Assembly (NCBI GenBank): GCA_021234155.1
Contig: JAJEKV010000025.1
Location: forward strand, 9,979,017-10,043,016
Source: Isoetes taiwanensis
Taxonomy: Eukaryota > Streptophyta > Lycopodiopsida > Isoetales > Isoetaceae
DNA: 64,000 nucleotides
Reading direction: 5' to 3'
This document shows, piece after piece, positions 11,104 through 22,666 of the stretch (its first letter is position 1; the number at the start of each line of letters is the position of its first letter). The position numbers and the translations under genes were made by a program. Under the pieces are notes generated by a model, which saw nothing but the letters and a program-made list of their open reading frames with translations, ran no database searches and was not told where the DNA came from.

Positions 11104-12602
11104 GTCTCTGGCATGGGGGCATCCATTAGATGCAAACTCAAATATTTCTCGGACGTGGATCATGGAAATTCCAAATTTTTCTTTAGAGTGGCAAAATCTA
11201 GGCTACTGAGAAGTCAACTTTCCTCTGTCAAAAATGTCAATGACAACATTCTGTCTAATCAAAAAGATATTTCTAATTTATTCTGTGCCAAATATTCTAG
11301 AATTTTCTCTCCACTTACAGACAGCCCTGCTCAAACTACTGAGGCCAAATCTTTCACTGACTTAATTGATAATCTGGCCTTCATAGTAACACAATCATGC
11401 CTACTACTCTAGAGGCAATTCCAATCGATGAAGAGATCTTCTCAACCCTGAAGAGTATAGCTAAAGGCAAGAGTCCTGGCCCTGATGGTTTGTTGTCCGA
11501 GTTTTACCTTAGGTTCTGGGATACAATCAAGCAAGACTTTATGCATATGATCAAGGGCTTTTGGAACTCCAATCATCTCCATCCTACTTTTTCATCTGGT
11601 CTAATTACCTTAATTCCTAAGGTAGATAGCCCTCAATCTTTCTCAAATTGGAGGCCTATCTCCTTGACAAATTCCACTTATAAAGTTTGTGCCAAAATTT
11701 TAGCCAACAGGATTAAATCCCATCTGTAAGAGGTGATTAGCCCAAATCAATATGCTTTTCTCCCAAACAGATATATCCTTGATAATTACATAGCAGCAAT
11801 GGAGGGAATCAATGATGACTTTAAGGTGTGATATATCGTGAAAATGCTATATTTCACCAATTTTATAAGTCTCAATTCGATTGTTTAATAGGATGCGTTA
11901 GCTCAAAAGATTTATAAAACAGCCAATATTTGATAGTATTGCATCCTAATTATACTATATTTGCCAAATTAATGTACGTTATATAGTGGGAGATCTTAAT
12001 TTTTGGTAAGGCATCTTAATTATACTAAATTTGTTTCTATAAAATAAGTTAGAAAAATAGAAAACAATAGCCATTATTTCTATGGTTTAAAAGTAGACAG
12101 AGGATGATAAAGTCATCACTGGAGGGAATGCACTGGAACAATACCAAACAAAACTGCATCTTATTAAAGCTGGACTTCTCCAAAGCTTTTGATACTGTTA
12201 GGTGGAATTTCTTAGAATATTCCCTCAAAAAGCTAGGTTTCAGTGACAAGGTCATAAAGCTCATTTTGCAATTGAATTCCAGATCACAATCTACAGTCCT
12301 AGTAAATGGATCTCCTAGATATTTTTTTTCCATTAGCTCGAGGTGTCAGGCAAGGATGCCCTCTAGCTCCTTATCGTTTTTTAGTAGTTGCTGAGATGCT
12401 TACAAGAGTCATATCTCATCAGCAAACTGAGGGTAGCATTATTGGCCTCACTCTTCCTGATAGCACTACCAATTTATCCATTCTTCAATATACTGACGAC
12501 TCCTTAAGCTTCCTCAAAAATGACCACAATATCATTGATACCTTGCTCCAGATCATTAATAATTTTGGTGCAGCTTCTGGAGTCCACTTAAACAGAATGT
12601 AA
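11104..12602 (+). pseudogene. L1 ORF2 reverse transcriptase
   Basis: Ordered reverse transcriptase blocks are visible: KGKSPGPDGLLSEFY (about 11466), ITLIPKVDSPQSFSNWRPIS, PNRYILDNY, LLKLDFSKAFDTVRWNFLE (about 12160), ARGVRQGCPLAPYRF (about 12335) and ILQYTDDSLSFL (about 12481). The last carries TDD at the position of the YADD active site. Several frame changes separate the blocks, and an AT-rich insert lies between PNRYILDNY and the KLDFSKA block (11827-12095). This copy could not make a full protein as read. Confidence 0.88.
11827..12095. repeat. AT-rich insert inside the LINE reverse transcriptase, with internal direct repeats
   Basis: About 270 bp with stops in every frame interrupts the conserved order between MEGINDDFK and the LLKLDFSKA block. 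It holds two near-identical copies of GCATCCTAATTATACTATAT at 11941 and 12011, 70 bp apart. It could be a small non-autonomous element or a decayed insertion; terminal repeats were not resolved. Confidence 0.5.
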
Positions 12603-12648
12603 TATTACAGGTGATCTCTCCATTGATAGCATTGCAGGCATCAAATGC

Positions 12649-14640
12649 ATGAACTCGATTGAGACAACTAATCTTTTGGACATGCCTTTTTCTCTCAATC
12701 CCAGTCTCAAAGGGTTATGGACTCCTATTGTTACTCGAATCAGGAAGAAGCTAGGTAATTATAGCAATTGTCTTTCCTTAGCAGGTAGAACCATAATTGC
12801 CAACTCAGTCATAGCTGCCTCTCACATGTATTTTTCTTCTACACTTTTAGCCCCTAAGTGTATCTATCAACAACTAGAAAGGATTGTGAGGAACTTTATA
12901 TGGAGTAAGCAACACATGGTCAACTGGAACTCTATTGCCAGAGATAAGAAGCAAAATGATCTTGGTTGTAAAAACTTGATTATTCAAGGCTATGTTTTGG
13001 CTGGAAAATACATTTGGAAATCTTTATTCATGCAGAACGTTCCAGCTTCTATCTTCATTAAATACTGGCTATCTTGTAGCTATGCAAAAAGGCATCGCTC
13101 TACTCACCATATTTTGCCTTCCTCTACCTTCACAACTTTGCAACCTGCTCCTAATATTTCCCCCCTCATGAGAAATATGATTATGTCCTAGAATAATGTC
13201 CATACTACTTCTGAACATACTAATTTGGAGAGAAGTCATTCTCACACAAACATCTTCTGGAATCCACATCTTTCTAGAGGTAATAACACTTCCTTGGCAA
13301 TCAAACACCCCAAATTGTATAAGAAATGGAGAGATTACAACATTCTGAATCTTGGTGATCTATGGGATCATAACAGATGGATTTCCTGGACCTCCCTGAA
13401 GAGTAGGATCAGAGGTAGTTCTTCTGATAAAATTCTTTTCAAGTACATTATGCAAAAGGTTAGCAATGTTAATCTTTCAACAAATCAATGGCTGGACTCT
13501 TCTTGGTAAGCACTACTATAAAGTTTCCAAGATTTACAATTGCTTGAATAAATCTCATATGCCCTCTAATGCAAGACCATATTGGAGAATTTTGGATGAA
13601 GTAGAAGCCAGGCTTTATAAAAACATCTGGAATTCTTACTTGACCTCAAAAAATTCTTATTTAATTGCTAATAAAAGTGTGCCAAACCTGGAAACCCTTT
13701 TCAAGCATTCTAATCATACCACTAATCCAGTAAATCCTAATTGCTCTCTGGGCTGTAACTGCTTGGAATACATGGAGAAATTTTTTTGTTGTGCTAAGCT
13801 GGCATCTTTCTGAAACTGGTTTGATTATTCTTTCAATATTAATTGTCCTGCTTTTCTGCTTGATTTTATGATGAATGATGATGCATTCACAAATTCTTTA
13901 TGTCACGTCGGTCTATGGAATGTTTGGAAGCATAGGAAATAGATGCTTATATGGAGGCAAAACCATGTCTATCTATTGGATCAAAACTCAAGTTATATAT
14001 GATATTGAATTAGCTGATACAAGTGAAAAACATTTAGATAAAGATTTTGTAGAAAATAAGTGGTTTCGTATAGGCAATTTCAATGGTTCCTTTCAATTAT
14101 TTAAACTCAATTGTCATGAATCACTTACTGACATTGATTCTTCATCTCCTAGATTACATGATGAGTCTTAGCAGAGATACTGGTACTTTTGTGGAGCCAG
14201 CTGAATACAGTTTATTTTCAGAGCAGAGATTGTTACATGATATACAATATACAAATGGCTTCTCGACTGGTCCAGTAACGGGAATCACTGATATCGATAT
14301 ACTGGATATCCCTAATGAAGAAATTTATTGGGCTATAGAATTTTGTAGAGGCACCTACCTGATGACTAAGCTCTAGTGGTTTTTAGAATGCAACAACAGA
14401 AAAATGATTGACCAGCAATTTGAATACTATAGGGAATGTTACTATCACCACAATCGTCTGGCAGATATGCTTATGGCACTTTTATAATTCCTATATCCAC
14501 AACTAATGCTGGTAGGCTGATTCTAGAGCTAAACTGGGGAAATGGCAACACTCTCATCTTACAACCAAACTTCCAGGCTCATTATGACTTCATCAGCTCT
14601 TACTTCTTCCAAACACATCCACCCCCTTTGCCTTATCTCT
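12649..14640 (+). pseudogene. L1 ORF2 C-terminal region: connection, zinc-binding and RNase H remnants
   Basis: Includes WTPIVTRIRKKLGNY...LSLAGRTIIANSVIAAS and the FIWS.....WN block found after the reverse transcriptase of plant L1s. Next comes NCSLGCNCLEYMEKFFCC at about 13738, a probable zf-RVT remnant. YHHNRLADMLMALL (about 14441) resembles the last RNase H motif (H..N..AD.LA). Frames are broken throughout. Confidence 0.65.
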
Positions 14641-15109
14641 GATTTGCACCACGGCCACTTTTTCCAACTTCCTGAACCCTGATACTATCATATACACTTA
14701 TTTTCCTTGATTCCTCTTTACCAACTATGGAAGTCAATATGATCTGCAATTAATTTCTGCATTAAGTTTGCATCTCTGTTCATTACTGCAGGAATTACTT
14801 CAGGAATTTTGTCTTCTGTGATGATGCTCAATATCTATAAGGGAGATTTTGACATTGAAGTTGGGATTTCTAAGTTGTAGCAAATCCTGTTATGGTTGAA
14901 CACTTTTTTGTTGTTTCAATCAAGTGTACCGAGTGCTTTCATAGCACAACAATTATTTTTGTCATTTTCTTTTGCATGTTTAATCATGAGTGGCCTCTCT
15001 ATAATGGCTCACTCTATCTATTGTACCTTTTTCTATAATTAATGGAAAACCCCACTCTCACAAAAAGGGGGAGGGGAAGAAAGGGGGAGAGAAAGCCAAG
15101 CCAGCGAAG

Positions 15110-15608
15110 ATGGTGACCACTACGCTTCAAGGGGGAGAGAACGGCCTGATGATGATGCAAAGAGCAAGAGCACAAATAATACTGGACGAGTTGAATGTGC
15201 TCCAAAAAGAGGTTCTCAGAAAATGAGTTCGCAGACTGTGTGAAACGATTAACGGAAGTACCTACGGATGGAATAGAGAAAGAAGCAGATGCCATGGGAA
15301 AGATGAGCTATTATATAGGCTATCTATACAAGCTCAAAAAAGAGGTAATCCGATGCGTGGCGCTAGAGAAGCTTGTAAAGAAAACTGATGTGTGGTTAGG
15401 AAATGATCTGAAATCTCATTTCACCACTAACTATCACCTGTTTCAGCAGCAAAGGGAAGCACATGTGCTATTTTTACTGGATAAAGGGCAATTTTCAGCC
15501 AAAAATCTAGACAAGTTGCTGGCCATATTTGGGAACAAATTAGATTGCATGTTGACACTTGAATTGATGGTTGAGGAGAACGAAGGAAGAAATCTGAGGG
15601 AAGGATGA
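15110..15608 (+). CDS. Hypothetical protein, one apparent frameshift
   Basis: ATG 15110 starts MVTTTLQGGENGLMMMQRAR and runs to a stop near 15222. An overlapping frame from about 15195 continues as FSENEFADCVKRLTEVPTDG and ends RNLREG at 15608. The joined product would be about 165 residues, helical and charged (LKKEVIRCVALEKLVKKTDV), with no recognised motif. Purine-rich sequence upstream (15060-15100) resembles a 5' leader. It follows directly after LINE debris and may be a gene fragment or a repeat ORF. Confidence 0.35.
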
Positions 15609-16568
15609 AGTTAAGTTTAGTTTAGTCCAGAAAATCACCAACATGGATCCTATCAGTTAAAAAATTTATAAATGGCATGTTTTTAGTAAAATCATAAGCA
15701 TTTGTCTGATAAATCGAGATATAGTAACCATCAAATATAAGACAATATATATCATTTGAATTTTCCAGATCATTCAACCTTGAAAAAGTAGGTATACTTG
15801 TAGTGTTTATGGGCCGTTTGATCCACAATAGTAGTAAATGTAGAGTAATTAAATCGGACGAGCAAATATATAAATCTAGCCAATCTGAGGTCATTAATAT
15901 GGAATGAATGGATCAGGAGAACGCTAGGCCCGAGTTTCAAATTCTGGAGCCATTGGAGAGACACGTGGAGGATAACATGTAAAGCACATTGTTTGAGTCG
16001 GACAAATGATACAGAGCCTGGAAAATGAAACATTCCTTAGTTAAAGAAATATCAACACAATATTTGTTGAACGAAAATGCCACGAGGGCGGATCCCACTC
16101 GGTATTGGGGAGTCAAATCAAGGAATGATCAAGCATCTAGACACCATGTAAAACCTAGTGATAGGATAGGGTTTGGCAAAGGGAATGTATTAACTAATGG
16201 AGGGCATGAGATTATGACTCTTCACAGAATAGGATACATGGAACGTCCGCGAAGGGACGAGGTATGATAATTAATAGGGGTGGTAACTATCCAGACACAA
16301 TAACACCGTGAGAAGAGAATTTTTGTGGGAAGCCTACTAGTGACAAGACATGGGCCCAATATAAATTCAATACTTAGTAGATCAGAAAAGATAGGAGATG
16401 GAATAGAAACGCCTCGATGTATATCATGGGTATCTCTCCAACTCTGGCGATCGCGATTGCAACAATAGAACATCCTATTGAACCATGGATAAAGAGAAGT
16501 GAATCCTGGAGGTAGCGGCATAAGGCGATGAGCTTCGGGTAATCTAACAATTCCATATAACAAAGAAC

Positions 16569-16883
16569 TTGAGGGTCCAAGGCCTTGGTGCATATACAAT
16601 GGAGAGTGTCTTTTGTTTGGAGGGAGGATTAAGTTCTTGTGTAGCGTGTGGTAGGGTACAGTGTCTGCATTGTGATCGGTTACATCATGCACAAGATATG
16701 AAGGACACTGGTTATAATTTGCAGTTGCTCGAGATTATGGGGGTGCTACATGACAAAAACAATGATGTAAAGCAAGCTGATAAGGAAAGAGCGCTTAAAT
16801 GCTTTGGTCTCCTTCATATGATAGGAGAAATAAAGAAAGCCGACAGATACCAGCATGTGCTCCTTGTAGGCAACTATGCTAAG
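16569..16883 (+). CDS. Possible exon with a Cys-rich motif
   Basis: Open frame with CVACGRVQCLHCDRLHH (Cys pairs plus His, zinc-ribbon-like), then a helical stretch ADKERALKCFGLLHMIGEIK ending in AAG|GTAGGT, a good splice donor at 16883/16884. No upstream partner exon was found, and the preceding 500 bp (16050-16560) also hold only broken frames. Function unknown. Confidence 0.25.
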
Positions 16884-17576
16884 GTAGGTGTGAATTGCTG
16901 AGAAAAGAACCCAATTGATTACGTCTGCAGGGTTTTGCTTCCCAAAGGTATAGAAAAATTCAAGAAGGAAGAGGAACCCTCCTGCCGAGAGGAAATGCAG
17001 GCGGCAAAACCTAAATAAGGTTCTCCCGACCTGTTGCATCCAAATGCTGGAATGATCTACTCCAACTGATCTGCCCCACCTATATGCCCCACACTGGTCA
17101 ATTCCAACTGCATGCCTCGCTTTGGTCTGCCCCAACTACTTGCTAGCCCCAACTATCTGCCTGATTCGGTCTGCCACCAACTACGTGATGTGCCCAACTA
17201 TCTACCCTGATGATTTTTCCTAGCAACATATTTGGATGATTGAGCAAAGAGTGTTTTGACACTATTAGACATCTAAATTTTGTAAAAACAACAATAAATT
17301 TTGATATACATTCTGGATGTTGTTGCATAATATGATTTGAAGTGTTGTACAGGTAGGATTTAGGCACATAATTGTAATATACGATTTTTTCTTAGGACAA
17401 TTAGCCAAATAGCCAGTAATTGTGGGTAATCAACAGTAGGTCAAGTATGCAGAACCATACAGAACATAATAGTTAAATAATTACGTAATGGTCAATCAGG
17501 ATAGTGTACCTTGTAAAACCTAATGAGAAAACGGTGTTGGAAGCTGTGCTCACATCTGGAACAAACTAGTCCAATG

Positions 17577-17581
17577 CCCAC
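17577..17581. repeat. Left target-site duplication CCCAC
   Basis: Directly abuts the 5' LTR and is identical to 28891-28895. Confidence 0.9.
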
Positions 17582-20064
17582 TGCTGCCACTCATGGCAGC
17601 ATAGAAGAGCCTAGACATATCTGACATTTGGCTCATTGATTGCATGAGGAAATATGAAGACCATTGGCTTTCAGAAGCACTTGAAGACTCAGTCAAACAG
17701 CAAAAGGAACAAATGTTTAGAAGAACCAAAGAAGGACATTCACTTGGTTATCTCAAAATTGGAGGATGGACAAGGTTTTTGATTATCATCCAAAGTACTA
17801 GAGATCACTCCTACAAGATTTGAAGTCACTTGTTGAAGAATTGCAAGACATGAGCATGGTATGAAGTCTATTTCATGATTTGAGCATTTGAAGTTTGGAT
17901 TCTTGATGTTGTAAGAGTTTTGCCTAGCCAATTTCCCATTTTAATAGCCATTTGACTCATATTCCACCTTCCTATCTCTTGTCATCTCTACACTTCATAC
18001 TATCATTTCCCATACATCTATATTTCATCATACCATACCTTGGGATTGTTCAAATCACTTTTCCCTAGTCAAAATGACCCACACACTCATGATCCATCCA
18101 TACATTCATAAGTTTACCAAAAGAAACCAAAAAAAAAAAAGTTGAGGCATTACCCTACTTTCTCTCACTTCAAAAAACCTAGGGTTAAAATGATCACTAG
18201 GCTGAGGAAAGGTTGTCACCTATGTCTAGTTGGCAAAAGTAATTTTTTTATGCCCACATCATCACTCACAAGTCCACATCACTATTCATTACACACGTGT
18301 CAATCCACATCATTTTCATTCCATATCCACCTCATTAAAACATTTTTGACTAGGGAAAAGTTTTTTGTCATCCAATGGTACCACATCAGCAGTACATTTG
18401 CCACCTCACCAAAATTTATGCCTAGTCACCCCCTTCACTCTTTTGACAAAAAAACAAAGTGCTCCAAATCATCTTTTGACAAAACCACCGTAGCCCTTGT
18501 GAAAATATGCCACCCGCACAAAAAGATTTTCAAATTGAGTTTGTTTGGACCTCCTTAAGCTACTTCTTGGGAAACGCGTGCCTTCTTTGGAAAAATGGCA
18601 AAACCTACCTACATCTACCCCCATCCATATACCCTCTCATTTCCCGCCAAGTGGCGCCCCTCTGGCGTGCAGTGTCAAACACGAAGCCGACGTAAGGTGG
18701 GGTGGAGACCACCAAATTAGTTAAAACGGCTTGAGAAGTCTATTTATATCCTTGTTTAACTTTTTGCTCTTGGCCTGTGGGATATATCCGGCTGAAAAAG
18801 CAAGAACCCTAAATTTTTGCCAACCAAGAAACGAATTTTTTGGTCAGATCCGACCACAAATTCACATCATTACCTTCCGAATCCACCTCTCGCAACATCA
18901 AGAAAACCAAATAGAAGCTAAAAGACAAAGGATCCGTCAGTAGATTCAAGAATTGCAAATGTATCGGGGCCTTTTTAAAGAGGGCAAATCTCTATGCGAA
19001 AAGTTAGGGGCTTTTACGCTAAATTGAAGACTACCGTGTGAAGTACATGCAAAAGTGATCTCCTCACCGCGGATTCGACCCTCCTTTGCGGTCAAATTGA
19101 TCGTTGATCAAGAAAAGTCGACCATAAATCTGTCCGTTTTTTCGGAAATATGCTTTGCTCATTAACTGTGGGCATCGAAAATGATGTGATTCCTCAGATT
19201 TGATATATCAAGTGAATGAAAATCCAATTTGGTAATATCTCTCCCTCTGAAATTGTTGAAATTCCAAAAAATAGCTCTGAAATCGCTTCTATATTGCATA
19301 AAGACTAAAGAAAATTCAAAAAATAGCTTATTTTGTTTCCTTCAACTAGTATGTATATCAGTCAATACTGTTCTGTGGTTAATAAAGAAGAAACTCTGCT
19401 CATCATAATACCATTCCGTTCTCATCACTTTAACTGCACCTTTGTATGCTCTATAGTTGAACTCCTGAAGCTCTAGTGATATAAATAACGAGGGTTGACT
19501 TAGGATATCTCCAAGGTTCCTTTTACATAGATTTCCTATTTAAATAACGATAAAATTTGAAAAAGCATTCTCTGTGGCAAAAAACACAGTCTGTCAGTTC
19601 ATAAAATCCCATAGTTCCAAAATATCTTTATCTCTGGACTGTATTAGCGTTTGCATGTGACCCTTTAGACCCTTTAATACCTTCCCAGGTGGTTTCATTC
19701 AAAAAAGATATTCCTAGAGAATTCCGCAAACAAAGTCTCTGCCCGGGGCATTGACCAAATTTTGACCCAGTCGGTTATGTGATTTTAAAGTACCAAATGA
19801 TATCCGACTTCTAATATATTTTGCACATATATCACAAAGAATTGTCTAGTATACTATTGCATTGATTTCAGGAAAAAATTCAATTTATATTGCTTTCAAT
19901 CTAAAGGTTAGCAATGCATTTTTTTTTTTCAATTTGGGAAACCGGTTCTAACAGATTCCTTGAAGGTTGTTTCTCGCAAATTTTATGCATAGAGTGGTTG
20001 CCTAAAGCAACCTCGAGGTCCTATACCATTCCAAATTGAGGGATTGCCGGGAATACCCTCAACA
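17582..20064 (+). repeat. 5' LTR of the gypsy element
   Basis: 2483 bp, starting TGCTGCCACTC and ending ACCCTCAACA. It matches 26406-28890 over its whole length with short indels. A TATA-like TATTTATAT lies at 18741-18749 and probably belongs to the element's promoter. Confidence 0.93.
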
Positions 20065-20067
20065 TCT

Positions 20068-20085
20068 TGGAGGCTCCTCTACCGA
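20068..20085 (+). other. Candidate primer-binding site
   Basis: TGGAGGCTCCTCTACCGA begins 3 nt after the 5' LTR; TGG is the complement of a tRNA CCA end. The matching tRNA was not identified, so this rests on position and the TGG start. Confidence 0.4.
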
Positions 20086-20239
20086 GATCCACCACGGTTC
20101 TTGGGAACTATGGCTCCTAGGCTAAATGCCGGTGACATCCCAACATCTTTGAGGTACAAGATAATGCAGGTACAAGCTACACCCCCAAGGTATGTCAGAC
20201 ATCTCAACAAATCGTGAATTTAAACACCAGCAGGCTCGC

Positions 20240-20687
20240 CAATACTTTGAACTAAATGTTCCCATTCCTGTTCCTACATTTGACTCTACTATGAGTGCTA
20301 ACAATTTTCTCAAGGTTTTTGATGAGTATTATCAAGAATATGGCTACAAGAAAGGTACCAAGTTCACATGAATTCAAGAAGTGCTTCAAAAATGATGAAG
20401 TAAGAGCTTGGTTGGAATATGTGATAAGTGATGGAACTAACACATGGGATGAGATTATCAAAAGATTCCTAGCAAGGTTTGGAAAGGTTTATGATCCTCA
20501 AGATCTTGTTTTTGAATTACAAACCTTCCATATTAGAAATGGTGAGACTATTCATCAATATGTAGAAAGATTTCATGTGTATCTCACCAAATGTCAAACT
20601 AATCAAGTGCCTCACCATACCTTGCATCTTGTTGCATCTTTTATAAGAGGTTTGACCAAGGGTCGAAAGTACACAGAAAATGCTTAA
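20240..20687 (+). pseudogene. Gypsy gag (capsid-like) domain
   Basis: STMSANNFLKVFDEYYQEYG, then after a frame change SSHEFKKCFKNDEVRAWLEY, TWDEIIKRFLARFGKV and ETIHQYVERFHVYLTKC. The W...I..FL.RF block is the core of the plant retrotransposon gag domain. A stop at 20685-20687 ends the frame and the zinc-knuckle part continues in other frames. Confidence 0.8.
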
Positions 20688-21080
20688 GATTTACAAGCGG
20701 GGAGGGATTTGCTACCATTCACAAGGCTTTTAACAAGGCTATTGAAATTCTTGATGTGCTTTCTTCCTTGCCGGATGATGTTTATACCACTAATGATCCT
20801 TTCTTCCCAGATTTTGAACAAGAGCATATGGGTCCGATGCCATACCGGTTTATCCGCTCGAAAAGACAAAAAGAAATTCAAGACAACCTCAAGAATCGAT
20901 AAGCTGCAGCTGCTAATACCAAAATAGATGTTGACAAGGTTGTTTGAGGCCCTACTTGAAGTGACCAAACAACTCCGTGAATTGAAGGCTTCAAGACCCG
21001 GAAAAGAAGAACTTATCCTCCATGTGCACATTGCATGAGAGACACTCATTCTTAGAGATTTGTTGGTACGTGGGCTTTGT

Positions 21081-21150
21081 CTTAAATGCAATAAGAGAGG
21101 CCATTATGGTAAAGAGTGCCCTGCGTATTTTTTTGCAAAGCCAAGGGACA
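21081..21150 (+). pseudogene. Gag zinc knuckle
   Basis: CLKCNKRGHYGKECPAYFF: CNKRGHYGKEC supplies the later ligands of the CX2CX4HX4C nucleocapsid motif (C..C....H....C is complete if read from CLKC). It lies between gag and protease as expected. Confidence 0.75.
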
Positions 21151-21689
21151 CTATGAAGATAGATGTAGTGTTAAAGAGTATTTTGCTAGACAAGAAAAAG
21201 TAAAAACTGCTTGAAACCAACGTACAGTTAAATATTTGTCTGAAACTTCTTATCCTATAAGGTTTGTGCGTGAATCAAGAGCAGAAGAAATTATGGTCAT
21301 GCACACGAAGCTATGATGAAAGACAAGGAGGCAACTCGAGAAGAAAAACGAAAACAAGTGCTCTCCAAGGTAGAGGGAATAAAAACAAACCCGGAAGAAG
21401 GTAAACAAGCGATACCTCCTCCTTACCTGCCAAAAGTTTCCGAGAAAAGATAAAGACAATGATGAATTTGAGACTCTTATGAAAAGTTCAAAAAATCGAT
21501 TGTAGACCTACTCACATTGTTGAGAATTGCTCCTACTTACGTAAAAAAGATGCTTAGTTTGACTCAGGGGGAACAAGTTAACCTCACACAAGAGGAGCAG
21601 ATTGCTTTTACAAACCACATTGAAGAACAAATGCTGATACAAGATGAGCATGACCCGGTGCCTTCACTTGTCTTTTGCCAACATTGGTA

Positions 21690-22065
21690 AAAGAGCCTTG
21701 TCCAAGGTATTACTAGATGGTGGTTCACCTTTAAATGTCATGCCACATCATGTGATGAGACAATGTGGCCTAGAAGTTGACAAAAAAAGCCCCAATGGTA
21801 CTTAAGTCCTTCTCCAATTCAAAATAAACCCCATAGGGATTGTAAGCAAGGTACCTATAGATATTGAAGGGATTGTAGTAGCTGCTAATTTTGTAGTGGT
21901 TGCTTTTGAAGGTATGAATGAAAAATCAGATATTTATGACCTCCTTTTAGGAAGAAGATGGTTGTCCACAGTAGATGCTAGGCCTATATGGTCAAAAGGT
22001 GAGTGTACCATTCTGATGGCAAAAAGGACAGTCACTATTTACAACAAGTTGGGGAAATTGAATCT
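21690..22065 (+). pseudogene. Gypsy aspartic protease
   Basis: KVLLDGGSPLNVMPHHVM holds the protease active site (LDGGS in place of the usual D-T/S-G-A). YDLLLGRRWLSTVDARPIW is the ILGR.WL flap-end block typical of plant gypsy proteases. One in-frame stop lies between them. The DGG variant is unusual and could be decay or sequence error. Confidence 0.78.
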
Positions 22066-22189
22066 TTAACTATATTGAAGAAGATTTGTTGATGTCTAAC
22101 CAACCCGGTGAGTATGAAGTAATTATGGCTCAGCTTGATATAGCAAAGAGACCATCCTGACAAGTAGACACTCAAGGAAAGCAGTGTGC

Positions 22190-22600
22190 TTACTTATGGT
22201 TTGATGGTGGTGTTTCTAAGAAACTAAGCATAGCATCATCTGCCGCTATTCTCAAAGACAAGTCCAAAGAAATTAATGGCAAAAAGTAGGCGTAATCCAT
22301 TTGAATTCCACTTCTAACATGGCGAGTATAAAGCATTGATTGGCGGATTGCGGAGGAGGCTAAGCACCTTGGTATTACTGACATTATTGTGTTTGGTGAT
22401 TCCCAACTTGTGTGTAGACAGATCCTAGGAGATTATCAGACCAAGAACAAGGATATGCTCATACTTAGAGATCAAGCTTTAGAAGAATTATCAGGATTTT
22501 CAACTTGGGAGCTGCATCATATAACTAGAGAGTTCAATGAGGAGGCAGATGCCTTATGCAAGAGTGTCTTGCTTGAACATCTAGCGTATGGTGCTATTAA
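22190..22600 (+). pseudogene. RNase H-like (RVT_3/archaeal-type) domain between protease and RT
   Basis: Blocks across frames: CAYLWFDGGVSKKLSIASSA (about 22188), EYKALIGGL (about 22322), DIIVFGDSQLVCRQILGD (about 22380) and LHHITREFNEEADALCKSV (about 22514). These supply the D, E, D and D of RNase H in canonical order and match the RVT_3-type domain known as the second RNase H of TAT/Ogre-like elements. In the TAT/Ogre layout I know, that domain follows the reverse transcriptase and its own RNase H; here it precedes the reverse transcriptase. Two frame changes break it. Confidence 0.82.
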
Positions 22601-22666
22601 AGAAGAAGAGCTTGAAGAAGAGGAACTCAAAACAACTTCATCCTATTCGTAATCAATGCTAGTAAT

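Larger units (their letters stand above)
5264..14900 (+). mobile_element. L1-type LINE, plus strand, split by a second LINE and degenerate
   Basis: Endonuclease C-terminal sequence (5264-5821) is separated from reverse transcriptase and downstream domains (11104-14640) by a different LINE on the opposite strand. The protein order is continuous across the gap: the left part ends in DDPLNIELHWQE...IEELEAKE, and the right part begins ASIRCKLKYF...NSKFFF, which in plant L1 ORF2 lies only a few residues later. Many frame changes and stops are present. The 5' end and a poly(A) tail were not located; the right limit is approximate. Confidence 0.8.

Noticed and set aside
16050-16560. Possible organelle-derived insert
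   Set aside because: Some phrases have an organelle-like feel, but no mitochondrial or plastid gene could be identified in any frame.
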